The notes under the pieces were generated by a model. It was not told the DNA's origin and did not search any database. It worked only from the letters and a program-made list of their open reading frames with translations. Below, piece after piece: positions 11,371 through 22,030 of a stretch of DNA of 64,000 bases. The translations under genes were made by a program, and so were the position numbers. Source of the stretch: Isoetes taiwanensis (lineage: Eukaryota > Streptophyta > Lycopodiopsida > Isoetales > Isoetaceae); NCBI GenBank assembly GCA_021234155.1, contig JAJEKV010000049.1, positions 7,439,727-7,503,726 on the forward strand. The letters are read 5' to 3'. Every line of letters begins with the position of its first letter. Within the stretch, counting starts at the first letter, position 1.

Positions 11371-12335
11371 ATTCCTAGAATGGAGACGAGCATGCATGTT
11401 TTGCATGCATCGCGAGGCGGCGCATGCCCGTTACGGTTGGGGATTGTTTAGGCGGCGTTTCTGCTTCAACTTCTCGCCGGTAACTTCCTCTTCTCTCTGT
11501 GATTACCTTATTCTCTTTAGTCGTTTCCAGGCAGGGAGGGGCCTAGCCTTCTGCTGGTTTGGTAGGCGTTTCTTTCATCTTTATCCTTTCGACCTTTAGC
11601 CTTCATCACATGACCGCCGTCCTCGATCTAGTTTGTTAAGGAAGTCCTTTGGTATTGGCGGGCGGTTGTTGGTTTCATCGCAGTCCCATTCTAGAATCAT
11701 CGATCGAGATTCGGATCGCCATTCTAGAATGGGGGCGAGCATTATCATATTTACATGCATGCGGTGGCGCATGCCGTTCTGGTTGGGAGGTTATTTTGGT
11801 TTCTGCTTCAACTTCTCATCGGCTTCCTCTTCTCTCACCAGCGATTACCTTATTCTCTTTGAACCCACCCCTCCCCTTCTTTGTTATTGTATTTTTATCG
11901 GCATTAACACTTGGCGTGTATCCAGCCCCTCCCTTTCTGGGAGGGGTTTGTTTTGTCTTGTTGTTTTGTTGGTGATGTGCGATGCGGGTTGGCGGCATCT
12001 GGTATTTACGACTTTTCCATTACGTGGGTTTTGGGGCGATTTTTATGCCTTCGTTTGTCAGCCCTTGCCAAAGGTATCACTAGGGTTTTCTCGAAAACCG
12101 AAGATTTTAATCCGTTGATAAGCTTTTGGCGAATTACATAACCAGTCTCTATTAACATTGTATTTTTGTTGGGGTCAAATGATATAATTGGATTTTTCCC
12201 TTTATTTTTATGGGTAGTTCGCGTAGTAGCATTACCCACTATCCACCATTGTAGAAAATCTCTGAGATGAATGAGAGCGAAGTCTAAGTAAATTAGGCGG
12301 TTTGTTGGTTTCATCGCGAGTCCATTCTAGAATGA
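11371..12335. repeat. GC-richer direct repeats at the far end of the nested insertion
   Basis: Block 11371-11520 (attcctagaatggagacgag ... gattaccttattctcttt) recurs at 11721-11862 in the same orientation. A second motif, gttggtttcatcgcagtccc plus attctagaat, at 11664-11698 recurs at 12304-12331, right at the resumption of the copia RT. The two motifs join in the middle copy, so the layout is two to three partial monomers of about 345-635 bases. Base composition is richer in GC than the copia flanks. Open frames here (for example 11633-12118) are not recognised. Confidence 0.7.
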
Positions 12336-13370
12336 ATTTTTGCTACATTGCATTATATGTAGATGGCGTATTATGGTCACAAATGGGGCCGGGGATACTT
12401 AAATGAATGCAAATATGCTCAAAACAAGGTTCAAGATGGTGATTTAGGTCAGCTCAAAAGATTTTTGGAATTGAAGTCACTAGGAGACCCGAGTAGCAAG
12501 ATCATGATGCTCACCTGGCCCGAAAACATTGAGGGGCATGCTTAACAGATTTGGAATGGAGAATTACCAAGCGAGTTGATTCACCTTTGGTTCTGGACAT
12601 AAGTTGCTCCCGATAAATATGTCACCAAAGGCCAGAGGAAGAAGTGCGAGAAATGAAACACTCCATATAAATTAATTGGTTGTTTGTGTATGGCTAAATT
12701 ACTTACGAGGCCAGATATTGCTTTCTCAGTTAGTCTACTTACTCAATAGATATGTAAACAACCAGGGGAAAACTTCATTGGATTGCGACCAAAAAATTTT
12801 GAGATATTTAAAGGGGACTCAAAGACAAGGCATTTGTTTTCAAACAATGATTTGAACCTTAAAGCTTATTGTGATGCAGATTGGAGGATTTGGATCAAAG
12901 GAAGTCCGCCGAGGTTCACGCACTCTAATGTTAGGTGGAGGCTCGGTCGGTTGGAAATCAAAAAACAAGCAAGCAACTGCCATGCTTGAGAAATTTGAAT
13001 ATCTAACCACAACACTAGCGAGGGAGGAAATAACATGGGCAAGAAGATTACTGTGAATTGGGGAATACCTCAAAAGCGGGGACCCGGCTATCTTGTTATC
13101 GATAGCTCAATTTGCACTAACCATAACCCGGAAATCTTGATTGCATCGGAGGACAAAACACGCCCAGAGTGCATATGCATTTTATAAAGGGGAACTTGTG
13201 GCAAAAGGATTATGTAACAGTAGAATACATAAACCTGAAGAAACGGGTTCGCGGATATATTAACAAAGGCCTTATCACCGGACCAAGTTTGCTAAGTTCA
13301 AGACAATGCTGGTGTTCAAAAATTATTGAATCATTATTGGCCGCAGACGGTGGTTAATATATGGGAGAAT
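12336..13370 (+). pseudogene. Copia RT C-terminal half and RNase H, broken
   Basis: FCYIALYVDGVL at about 12337-12372 is the copia YVDD catalytic box with Asp-to-Gly at its second position. It is followed by LGDPSSKIM-type and GCLMYAVLTTRPDIAFSV-like segments (12670-12740, shifted), then the RNase H Asp in AYCDADW at 12863-12883, GGGSVGWKSKNKQATAM (about 12933-12984), EFEYLTTTLAREEITWARR (about 12990-13047) and VHMHFIKGNL (13166-13198). The end reads ADI-TKALSPDQ at about 13251-13290, the usual close of copia polyproteins. Several frame changes are needed. This half belongs to the same RT as 8661-9450. Confidence 0.88.
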
Positions 13371-13410
13371 AATACCGTATTACAGTTATGAAGATACGGG
13401 AGAATAGGCA

Positions 13411-13420
13411 TGAAGGGGAA
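13411..13420 (+). promoter_or_regulatory. Polypurine tract
   Basis: The bases tgaaggggaa lie directly before the 3' LTR start tgttgaaaatg. This is the expected place and composition for the plus-strand primer of a copia element. Confidence 0.75.
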
Positions 13421-13990
13421 TGTTGAAAATGTTCATGCCAATTCTATCGATGAATCCAACATGCTAGGGCTATCATATTTCCAAGGATGGACCACCATTG
13501 GTTGAAGCTAAGCCTAGGTTATAGGTTGTTGACCCTAGGTTAATGGTTAAAATAGTAGAAGACATTGAGGCACCGGGTACCATATATATTTAGCATGTTG
13601 ACCCCAGCATTCTGAAGAAGGAAAAACTGGCATAATAGAATGCATGCGGATACACTGTGAATCCGTTGACCATGCCCGGCGGATCATTGTGGATAAATCA
13701 TTGAGTAACATAGATTCCGGTATCGATGTGTGCGGATTACGAATTAATTCAAGGAGAAATTGTCTTGTAAGTTGGTCTATAGATCCGGTCAGCGGTGAAA
13801 CGGTGTTTTGGTCAATACAGCGTGAAGCAGTAGAATATGAGCGATGGTTATTATTTGAATGATAATAGCTAGTTAAGTATCATTGGTGGCGAAACATAAA
13901 ACAATAGAGCTAATTGTTACTTGTAGTTCTAAGAGTTGCAAGCTTGTATCTGTTGAATTGAGTTTAACTAATATTGATATTATTCCCTTA
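13421..13990 (+). repeat. Copia 3' LTR
   Basis: Starts with tgttgaaaatgttcatgcc immediately after the polypurine tract and ends near ttgatattattccctta, matching the end of the 5' LTR before its primer site. It keeps the TG start that the 5' copy has lost. Differences from the 5' LTR are substitutions plus several short indels. The frame at 13644-13862 lies wholly inside the LTR and is not a gene. Confidence 0.85.
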
Positions 13991-14700
13991 CGTTATGTTA
14001 CTCCATCGTCCAATTTAGGCTCTAGCCTATGAGGCTTAGTCGCATCACGACAAATTGTATGTCTCATTTTCATGGATAACTTTGCTGAAATATTTAGCCT
14101 CTTGTAGCATACGGTTCGTACCTTCTATAGTACTCTTTCTTTATTTACGTTGCATTCCATGACTTATGCATCACACTTTCTTTACCCATTCCTAGAGTCT
14201 CCTTGCTTGACACCTATGTTGCTTGTTATGAGGTCTGGTTTTCCAAAACAAGCAGGGAAGAACAGAATTGGACCATTACACAACTCATATAATAGTTTCA
14301 CTGATGTAGCGGTATTCTAAAGGGATGCAAGTGGTCCATCCTTTGCCATATATTCCTCTGTCTGGCCATTATCAAATTGCTTTAGTGAAGTCTACGAACG
14401 AAAATGCAAATAGGGTTTTAGTGCCCTTGTCCATGTCCTTAGCAGCCCTCATATGACTAGGTGATTGTTGATCAAATAAATGGGTGTGCCTTTTAAAACA
14501 CCGCGCCCCTCTGCACGAGTATTTTATTATCCTTAAGCCCAATCATAAAATTTTAGACTCTACAATTAGAGGCAAATAGTTTGGCATATAGATTACTAGC
14601 CATGATCATCCACATGGTGAGATCCGGTTCATCTCCATTTTTGTGTATTGGGACAACAGGTTTATTCTCGAGGTTGAAGGCATGCGCTTCCCAGAATAGC
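13991..14700. other. No gene seen; copia 3' flank
   Basis: Mixed-composition DNA following the 3' LTR. No motif, repeat or open frame that I can support. Confidence 0.5.
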
Positions 14701-15030
14701 TAGAGAGAGGGAGGAGGGAGGGAGAGGAGGAAGGAGGAGGGAGGAGAGAGAGAGAGAGTGGGCCAGAGAGAGTGGAGGCACCAAGAGCCGAGGCTAGAGA
14801 GATAAAGTAGAGAGAGAGAAAGTGGAGCAAGGCGCTAGAGAGAGAGAAGTGGAGCAATGGGGTCAATTTGCATTGTTTAGCGGTTGTTGAAATATTGAAT
14901 GGAGATCTAGTAAAGAGAGACATTGAGAAAGCTACAATAATTAGTTTATCCATTAATGATAATAATATGGAGGCTATGTTTTATTTGAACAAATGTGTAT
15001 GGTTAAAATGCTTTGGTGCATGCGTAAATT
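14700..15030 (+). repeat. GA-headed dispersed repeat, copy 2
   Basis: A purine-rich lead (gagagagggaggagggaggg, then agagagagagagt) is followed from 14851 by the same ggagcaatggggtcaatttg ... tatggttaaaatgcttt sequence as 3911-4075. The 73-codon frame 14868-15089 runs through it but its counterpart in copy 1 is not open, so I do not treat it as coding. Confidence 0.75.
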
Positions 15031-15278
15031 ATGTGCCAATGAGATCATTTCTAAACCTCTTTTTTGTCATGGCTGAATTAAACTTATGAATGAAGAGGTG
15101 ATGTATACTATAAATTGATGTATGTACACTTTTAATTCACGAGAGATACAAACAACTGCAATATAGGTACAATGATTATGGCATAAGTTTTGTGCTATTG
15201 TGATTGCATTCGGCTATGGCATATTCCACTTCTGCATAATCCAGCTTGGACATTAAGAATTCAATTCAATTATGTTCT

Positions 15279-15332
15279 CCCTCTCCTCCCCGCTCTCTTT
15301 CCCTCCCACACTCCCCCTCCCTTTCCTCTCTA
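15279..15332. repeat. Pyrimidine-rich tract
   Basis: A C/T-only stretch apart from a few bases (ccctctcctccccgctctct and following). Low complexity, no coding content. Confidence 0.8.
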
Positions 15333-18300
15333 TGCATGTGGGGAACTCAATGCAATTTAACTGGCTTGTAATGTTTGTCATGTAATATACAATAGTGAGA
15401 GAATGATCAAATAAAAAGAGGCACTCCTCAGAAGGAAAGAACTAAAAAGAATACCAAGAAAGCCGATAATTCAAATTGGTTTCTTTTACCTATTTCAAAT
15501 TTAAAACAAAGTTTACGCCTCTAACTTCGTAAAAGTATCTTTAGTTCTCACCTCCAAAAGACAAGAAAGGTTGCATGCCAGACTCTCTTAGATAAAGCAA
15601 GAACTGATGTCAAGGGCAATAGAAGTCGCTTCTATTTACTTTGGTTGGAGGTTGGAACCTAGGCATGATTGGAACCATGTGTTATTATTCTCAAGCATAA
15701 AGAATAATGACACTACTTAAGTGGTAGCCCAAAGACTTAAACAATGATATGGATTAAAGAAGTATCCTAGTGTCTCAAGAGAGTATCCAACACCTCCGCA
15801 TAAGTTCAAAGTAAAGGTATTGCAATGTAAGACACACTCATCATTTAGCAGAAATTTGATGAATGATAACTGTTGCATATTTTGCATGTTCGTGAACGAA
15901 AAAATGACAATGTGGCACATGGAGCATGTTTGCATCTACATCGACATAAATTGAGTAATTAAAGATTTAATCCTTGCTCAGCTATTCCTGAAAAAGTTCT
16001 TGATGCTTGAACTATTCATAGCGCCATTGTTCCTCATATATATCTGCAATAACATATCATAGATTTCTATTCATTGTTCACGCTACCACACATGGTTGTG
16101 GGGCAATATATATAAAGGCGGTAGACACTGAAATGACAATATATGTGGGCTCTATGGCCTCAAGGCCCAAAAGAGCTAGATAAATAAATAAATAAATAAA
16201 TATCTGATATTCAGAATGAAGGATTCAATTACCCACAAAGAACAATGTCCTGAATTCTTTAATACCATATAATTTTGGTTGCATTGTGACATTCGCTACA
16301 TGCAATATTTGACCTAGCAATATGTGAAGTAGGCCACAAGCTATAACCACCTTCTCTACATGGCGATTATAATGCAACTTCCTTAGCTCTCCAGTAGGAG
16401 TGCATAAGACAAATCCGGCTATGGGATATACCTAGTGATTTTGAAATTTCTAACACGGCTGAAAGATCCTTACTTTTGTCACCTTTGTGAGCTTCGGGCA
16501 CTATTATGAATTTCCCCTCAATTCTTGCCATTCACAGTTTTTTTTTTTTTTTGTGTTTGCTCCCATATATCTTATCCTCGACTCCTATTATACTTACCTC
16601 ATTCCCTGTTGGCTCCTGCCTAGCTGTTTTGCCTACATGTACAAGCGGTGCAAACTTCACGGATTCATGCAGGTTTGGATCAGAAAGCATCTTAAAACCT
16701 ATATCTATTTCTCCATTTGCATTAGTAAGCATTTTTGGGGAAATTGTATGGAAGTGAGTGGAGTTGATAATAAGCCACCAGCCGGCGTGCACATGTCAAT
16801 CAAAGATCTGAGCAAACATCTTTGCCAATCTTTCTAGACAATTTTAAGGTGAATCTCACAATCCCTTATGTGTTGCCCCTAAACGCCCATGCTTTGATGA
16901 ATCTGCTTGGCATGGAGGGTTGCCATAGCGGTTTATTTTTTCACAAATGGGACTCCAACAAATTCACCACACTTAGTATCTATGTCAAGCGGTGTGTAGA
17001 AGGAATAATTTGTAGAATTGTGCATTTTGGGTGGCATTGGTGGGAGCAGCGCCATGTGATCTTTACCATGTTAAGTTTACAAAGCGGGTCATATTAGCAC
17101 ATGTTGGGATGTTATTTGAAGTTGCAAACCTTGTAGGGGTTATATTATTTTAATGGTTGAAGAAAGAGATGTTATTAAAAATACGTAAGGGTAGAGATTG
17201 AGATTGAAATGATCAAGGGCAATTCCGAATAAATGAGGAGGAGCGATCATCGTCCGAGTGACAATTAGAGTAGAAGTAGAAGCTATATCAGACCCGGGAT
17301 TTAGAAGTATTTGAGCCGGTCAGGCTTGAGGAAAAGAATCAAAGGAAGCAAATCGATCGAGAAGATTTCGGGCTTGGCCCGAGGTCAAATCCTTCCATGC
17401 CGAATCTTGCTAAAGATCTTGAAGAATCGTGAAGAACTCTGCCAAGCCCGCCAGAAGATCTCCTAGTATTTCTGCTTAGTATTGCTCTTAGTGTTAGTGT
17501 TCATATCTTATTCCTGAGATAAATGCCGTAGAACATTTTATATTCAACTCTAATATATGATGAATATAATTCTGTTCATCCTTATATCATATTATTATAT
17601 TATTCATCATATCTGATATTTAGATTATTCTTTAATCTTTGTATCATACTTATTTGTGAAATAAAATGGATGGATACTTGGTTTACTCATACGGAGACTA
17701 CTGCATATCCTAACGTTGTTTATTGATACACTTTAAATATTTAACTCTTAGTGCATATTTGGATTCTTGGGGTTCAATTCCTATGAGGAAATGTGATTAT
17801 TTCATTATTAAACACGGATATGGTTGGGCTCCAATTTCCTTGTTAGCAACTTACGGAATATGTTAAATGCGAACTTCTATACTTTACTCTGGTGCCGCTA
17901 ATTAATGATGTTGTGCTTGTTATCGATACAAATGATCTATATATCGTCATCAATGTATAAAAGAAATTTGGTAGCATATATATTATTCTTGTTAAGATTT
18001 GATATTATATTCTGAAAATACATCCTTTTCCTTAGGTTGAGCAGTTATGTTTCCTACACACGAAAACTTGTCTGGTACTAACAACAAAACATCTTAAATG
18101 AATTCCTTCTTGATATGCATTTGACAACCACTCCTCTTTGTTTCCAACAAGAACATATGGCGGTATTTGGAGCCATGTCATAGAGGCGCATCTACCCAAA
18201 AACATTTTCTTGCTTTCTCACGGCTTCAACATAGCACGCAATCAAATATTGCCCATTTTAACATATCCGTGTACATTTCCAAGGTACAAGATTAAAGTCC

Positions 18301-18620
18301 TTTGGAGATTTTCTATTGATCGTTATCACGGCTCTCAATGGAATATAGGGTTGTTAGGAGTGGGGAGTCTAATATCAAGCACAAAAAGAACTCCCAAATC
18401 TGGTTAATCATATCTAGTATCAAGCACATCATCAACTTGTCAAAATGATTATTACCCAATTTTTATTGTATAAATTAACTGACCAATATAGAAGATCAAA
18501 GCCCACTTAGAACTCACGATGTTCCATTTGGACAAGCGACTTTGGTCTCTTCCCGAATACTATAAAGGCCTAAGAATATTGAGACTCCTAAGCATAAAAG
18601 CACCATCTTCCTAGTTCAAT
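15333..18620. other. Region without a recognised gene
   Basis: Apart from the short AAAT repeat, I see no named feature. A run of T at 16539-16552 is preceded on the minus strand by an open frame (16532-16792, 86 codons) that runs into the poly-A and could be the tail of a poly-A retroelement; it contains PLVHVGKTARQEPTGNEV but no domain I know. The plus frame 16487-16837 overlaps it. Between 17500 and 18100 the DNA is AT-rich with many ata/tat steps. Confidence 0.4.
16177..16203. repeat. (AAAT)n microsatellite
   Basis: About six copies of aaat in gataaataaataaataaata, then aat. Confidence 0.9.
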
Positions 18621-18627
18621 GTATTGG

Positions 18628-18984
18628 TCCAACACATTTAAATTAAAATCCCCTTAAACCTTTGGTTTGGGTGCATATTCACAGGGGATGATTCGGACGC
18701 TTGAGAGCTTTATTGGACCATATTCACCCCTTATTCCTTGATCTACACCCGTATGTAAAGTTCGTTTGTGGGGTATGCAAGTACAAAATTTGCTATCTTT
18801 GTATATAACAAGATTAAGCCAAAATACATAAGATTTCAAGCGGAATACTATATGGTGTTATTGATTTAAATGCGATGCAAAATATACAATTATGAGGAAT
18901 CTACATTTGCCCCTCACGTCACCCCGTGTGATATGCACCCAAACCAAAGGGGTTTTAAGGGGATTTTAATTTAAATGTGTTAGA
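18628..18984. mobile_element. MITE-like element with long terminal inverted repeats
   Basis: The left end, from aacacatttaaattaaaatc through ccccttaaacctttggtttg and ggtgcatat, is mirrored at the right end by atgcacccaaaccaaagggg, then ttttaaggggattttaattt, aaatgtgtt. The two arms are about 62 bases each, nearly identical apart from small indels, and enclose about 230 bases. Total length of about 357 bases, lack of a transposase and AT-rich interior fit a miniature inverted-repeat transposable element. I could not identify a clear target duplication, so the superfamily is left open. Confidence 0.75.
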
Positions 18985-20599
18985 TATGTTAATGTTAATT
19001 AATGTCAATGGTAGTTATGTGTTGGTTGTTAATGTCAATGGATTTGTTATTGTGTTGGGATTTAATTTTTTATATATTTGGATGTTTTATGGTTTGTGTT
19101 GCAAAAAATTTTGGCCTTGAGGACCTTGGGGATCACCCCTCCCCCTCCGGTGTGTGAAAATTTTTTAGAATTCAAACCCCGGGAAAAAAGTAGAATTCAT
19201 TTGAGGCTTTCTCTTTTGTAGCTTTTGAATTTCATCACAATAAAACAAATAGAACACTAAGTAAAAGTTACCATAAAAGATGAAGCGGATTGAGAAAGTC
19301 GCGGGTTTGCAGCACCCATACACAAACATTTTTTCAAGCCCCGGAATTTAAGCGGCAACCTTTGGCCTCCATGGATTCTTGTGGTGAGAAACCAAAGTGG
19401 GAAACTTTTACCTTGTGCTACAAGGATCTAGAAGCCTTGGAATTTGCTTAATAAGCACTCAAAATCTAAAAAATGCATAGTAATTTTGGCTTCATTGAAT
19501 GAGCCATAAAACAATATCAATAAGCTTGGCCGTCTTGAAAGCCTACCAAACCCGGCACATAAAATTCTTTGTTTTAGCATAGATAACCAACATAGATGGC
19601 TTCTTGTACAATAAATTGCAGCACCAAGGCATAACTCTTGGAGTGAAATAAAATTACACGGGGGTTCCAATGTTTTGCCTGATATTAATCAAGACATCTT
19701 TGCCAAAAATGGAGGCACCAATAGGAAGAGTTATTGGAGCTAAAAGAAGATGTGAAGAGTTAACAAGAATTGTTGTGCATTATTTTGTGGGAAAATATGC
19801 GAGTCTGTACCAATGGGGCAATTTTGGGCTATGCTAGTCGGTGAAATCTTGTGGGTTTCTGAGAAACACAAAGGCTGATAATCACTCTACTATGTGCATT
19901 AGCAAATCAATATTTAAGTTACGTAGATAGATTTGAAAGCTTATTAGGTCATAGAGAAACAAGAACACTTAACGGAAAGAAGAATGAATGCACAAGTTTT
20001 TATTGTTTATAGTTAAAGCATGCACATTTAATTAGGGGAGATATAAGGTTGAGATAAAGCTGAATTCAGGTCGAATAGCGCTTTTGGGAAGGGGAGAAAA
20101 GAGGCGGAGAAGAGCGTGAGGAGAGGTATAAGGGAGAAAGATGGCGATCAAAGGAGCTTGTGCATAGATTATAGCGGTTGGAGCATCACACATGGCAATT
20201 TAGAGCCCGCCCATGCCAATTGACCTATTTGCAGCAATGGGAAAAGCAGATACCAAATTCTTGTGTGCATGTAAATTTCAGGCTTTCGGCAATTTAAGGA
20301 TACATTTTTGTGTGTGCACTCGAACTATCTTTGTAATGATGAATACATGAAAACTTTGAAGGATTCTATTAGGGGATTGTGTCTTTAAAGAAATGGATAT
20401 GAAAAGCAATATCTTAAGCATTGTTAGTGTGCCCAATTTGTTTCCTATTTGAATTGTTGACTGTCTATCACGGGCCATATGCGTGGACTCCTCATGAAGA
20501 CGATTTCAAGATTAGAAGTAATTCTGGTTTCTAACCGTGCACCTACAGCTTTTGCTATAGCTGGGTACATCCAAGAGCCGCTATGCCGTTAGGACATGG
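18985..20599. other. Region without a recognised gene
   Basis: Contains short imperfect direct repeats of gttaatgtcaatgg (about 18992-19041) beside the inverted-repeat element and otherwise unremarkable DNA. It precedes the gypsy integrase remnant, so parts may be decayed gypsy pol or leader sequence, but I could not read RT or RNase H motifs in any frame. Confidence 0.4.
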
Positions 20600-21720
20600 G
20601 TAAAAGCAATTCCCAAATCCGTGGAGCCTTGGAATCCTTGGTATTGCCAAATGCCAAATAGAAGTAGTCAACATAGATTTCAAAATGGGCCTCCCAAGAA
20701 TAGCAAGGGCCCATGATGCTAATGTTAGTGGTCACCAAGTTGTCGAAAATGACACACTTTCTGGCCATGTTGAACCAATGCATACAACCCTAGATAATGC
20801 CTTTTACTATTTGCAAGTGGGATGCCTAGAGAGACTAAGGGTCCAATAGGGACTCCAAAGTTCATGTTTCTCTCGAATGATTTCTTCAAGACTATCGTGG
20901 ATAAAAGCTCCTCGTGATGATCACATCATCAACCAAATTTTTAGATGAAGTTTTAATAAATAGAATTCTAGAAGATATGTTAAGAACTATGTCTAGAATA
21001 GCAATGGGCGGGAGGACTATATCTACTTGGTTGAGTTTGCATTCACAGCACCAAGCCAGAATCATCCTAGATCTTTCCCCTTTTATGATTAATTATGGCT
21101 ATTAATGTCAGCATTAACTGAGCACTGGCCGCACAACTCGTGTTAAAGGTAGAAGTCTCTCAACATATATCGCCGACATGCGCAGCTTAGTGGAGGAAGT
21201 TCGAGGATATCGGTCAGCTGCAAGAAACCATCAAAAGAGTTTGGCGCATAAACATACCATGGTAAGGGAACTCTGTGGCTGAGATAGCGGTGGCCCAAGA
21301 TTAAAGTCAAGCAGGCCAAGCCTCGGATCGACAACCACAAGAAGCTTGCCCCATCGCATGGACAGGACGCTTTAAAGTTATTTACGGGCACCTAACCTAC
21401 AAGCTTGATCTCCACCACTCCTTAAAGGCCCATAAAGTCTTCCATGTAAGTCTCTTAAGAAACGCATCTAACTCGAGGAGATCTCGAGACTCCAACTTTG
21501 TTGTAGAATGAGTGAGGAAATCAACTTGAGATCATCTCCATGCTTCCTCTTGACAAGCCATTCAAGAAGGCAAGAAGGTCGGAATCCTTCAAAGATTTGG
21601 TCAAGCAAAACACTTGTTCGTGGAAGATGCAATGTGGTTATTGAAGCAAGATCTAGAGAAAAATATCCACACCATGGAGGGATTCACCACCAAGTCACCA
21701 CCAGTTTCTACACACCGTAT
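20600..21720 (+). pseudogene. Ty3/gypsy integrase and chromodomain remnant
   Basis: Plus-strand motifs appear in the order expected for the end of a gypsy polyprotein. These are PWSLGI-type and DFKMGLPRIARAHD segments (about 20620-20715), then MLVVTKLSKMTHFLAMLN at 20716-20769, the integrase core beta strand normally read as VVVDRLSKxxHF. NRILEDMLRT follows at 20959-20988, YLVEFAF at 21024-21044 and SPFMINYGY at 21076-21102. GPFKVI-, TYKLDLHHSLKAH and HKVFHVSLLRNAS (21431-21469) form the C-terminal domain, and VEDAMWLLKQDLE at 21620-21658 fits a chromodomain core. Integrase with a chromodomain marks chromovirus-type gypsy elements. Stops and shifts between motifs show it is dead. No RT was found upstream and no LTR pair was placed. 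Confidence 0.8.
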
Positions 21721-21789
21721 GTGAGTTAGCTTAGCATAGTGCATGAGAGCCAAGGCTTAAAAGAGTTTTATGCATCTAAGGAGTAGTTA

Positions 21790-22030
21790 AGATGCATATG
21801 TGGCTAAGCATGTGATCGTATGTGATGGGATCATCTTAAATGTCTCTCATACCATGATGTAGTGCATGTGGACGGACTGAGGCAGCTTCCAAGTGTAGGA
21901 GTAGGTAATACGTGATATGGGTGATGATGGTTTATCTCTGCAAAGCATGTGGGCACGATCGGAGGTCATATAGGGGTAGGCATGTGATCATGGGCAATGA
22001 TGGGATCATCTTAAATGTTCCCTATACTTA
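21790..22030. repeat. Two-copy tandem duplication after the gypsy remnant
   Basis: The block gcatgtgatcgtatgtgatg, ggatcatcttaaatgtctctc (21806-21853) recurs about 173 bases later as gcatgtgatcatgggcaatg, ggatcatcttaaatgttccc (21978-22025). Its position directly after the pol end suggests non-coding 3' sequence or LTR of the gypsy element. This is inference only. Confidence 0.6.

Larger units (their letters stand above)
9451..12335 (-). mobile_element. Nested insertion inside the copia RT, probably a minus-oriented poly-A retroelement
   Basis: The copia RT stops at a run of about 24 T (9450-9473) and resumes at about 12336, so this block is foreign to the copia element. Seen from the minus strand it ends with ttattaataaaaccaaaata, then ccttggctctc and poly-A, which is what the 3' end of a LINE or SINE looks like. 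Inside I found no RT motif. The minus frame at about 9600-9740 reads HMGRRLDPLVIEPGLKENV and then a related stretch, possibly a protein remnant. The far end (11371-12335) holds GC-rich direct repeats. Roughly 70 codons of RT between the two flanks also seem to be missing, so the insertion may have been accompanied by a deletion. No target duplication is obvious. Confidence 0.6.
5637..13990 (+). mobile_element. Ty1/copia LTR retrotransposon with a nested insertion
   Basis: Two LTRs (5637-6238 and 13421-13990) enclose a primer-binding site, a gag-pol region in the copia order (gag, protease, integrase, RT, RNase H) and a polypurine tract. All coding parts read on the plus strand. The order integrase before RT is diagnostic of copia rather than gypsy. 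The RT domain is interrupted by foreign DNA from 9451 to about 12335. Without that insertion the element would be about 5.5 kb, a normal copia length. Many stops and shifts show it is defective. The LTRs differ at many sites and by several indels, pointing to an old insertion or to poor consensus quality. No convincing target duplication is visible at the two ends. Confidence 0.9.

Noticed and set aside
11633-12118. 161-codon plus-strand frame in the nested insertion
   Set aside because: Overlaps direct repeats, is open in several frames and on both strands, and shows no domain.
13644-13862. 72-codon plus-strand frame
   Set aside because: Lies inside the copia 3' LTR; the matching part of the 5' LTR is not open.
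20589-20783. Minus-strand frame of 64 codons
   Set aside because: Shadow of the plus-strand gypsy integrase, whose motifs are clearer on the other strand.
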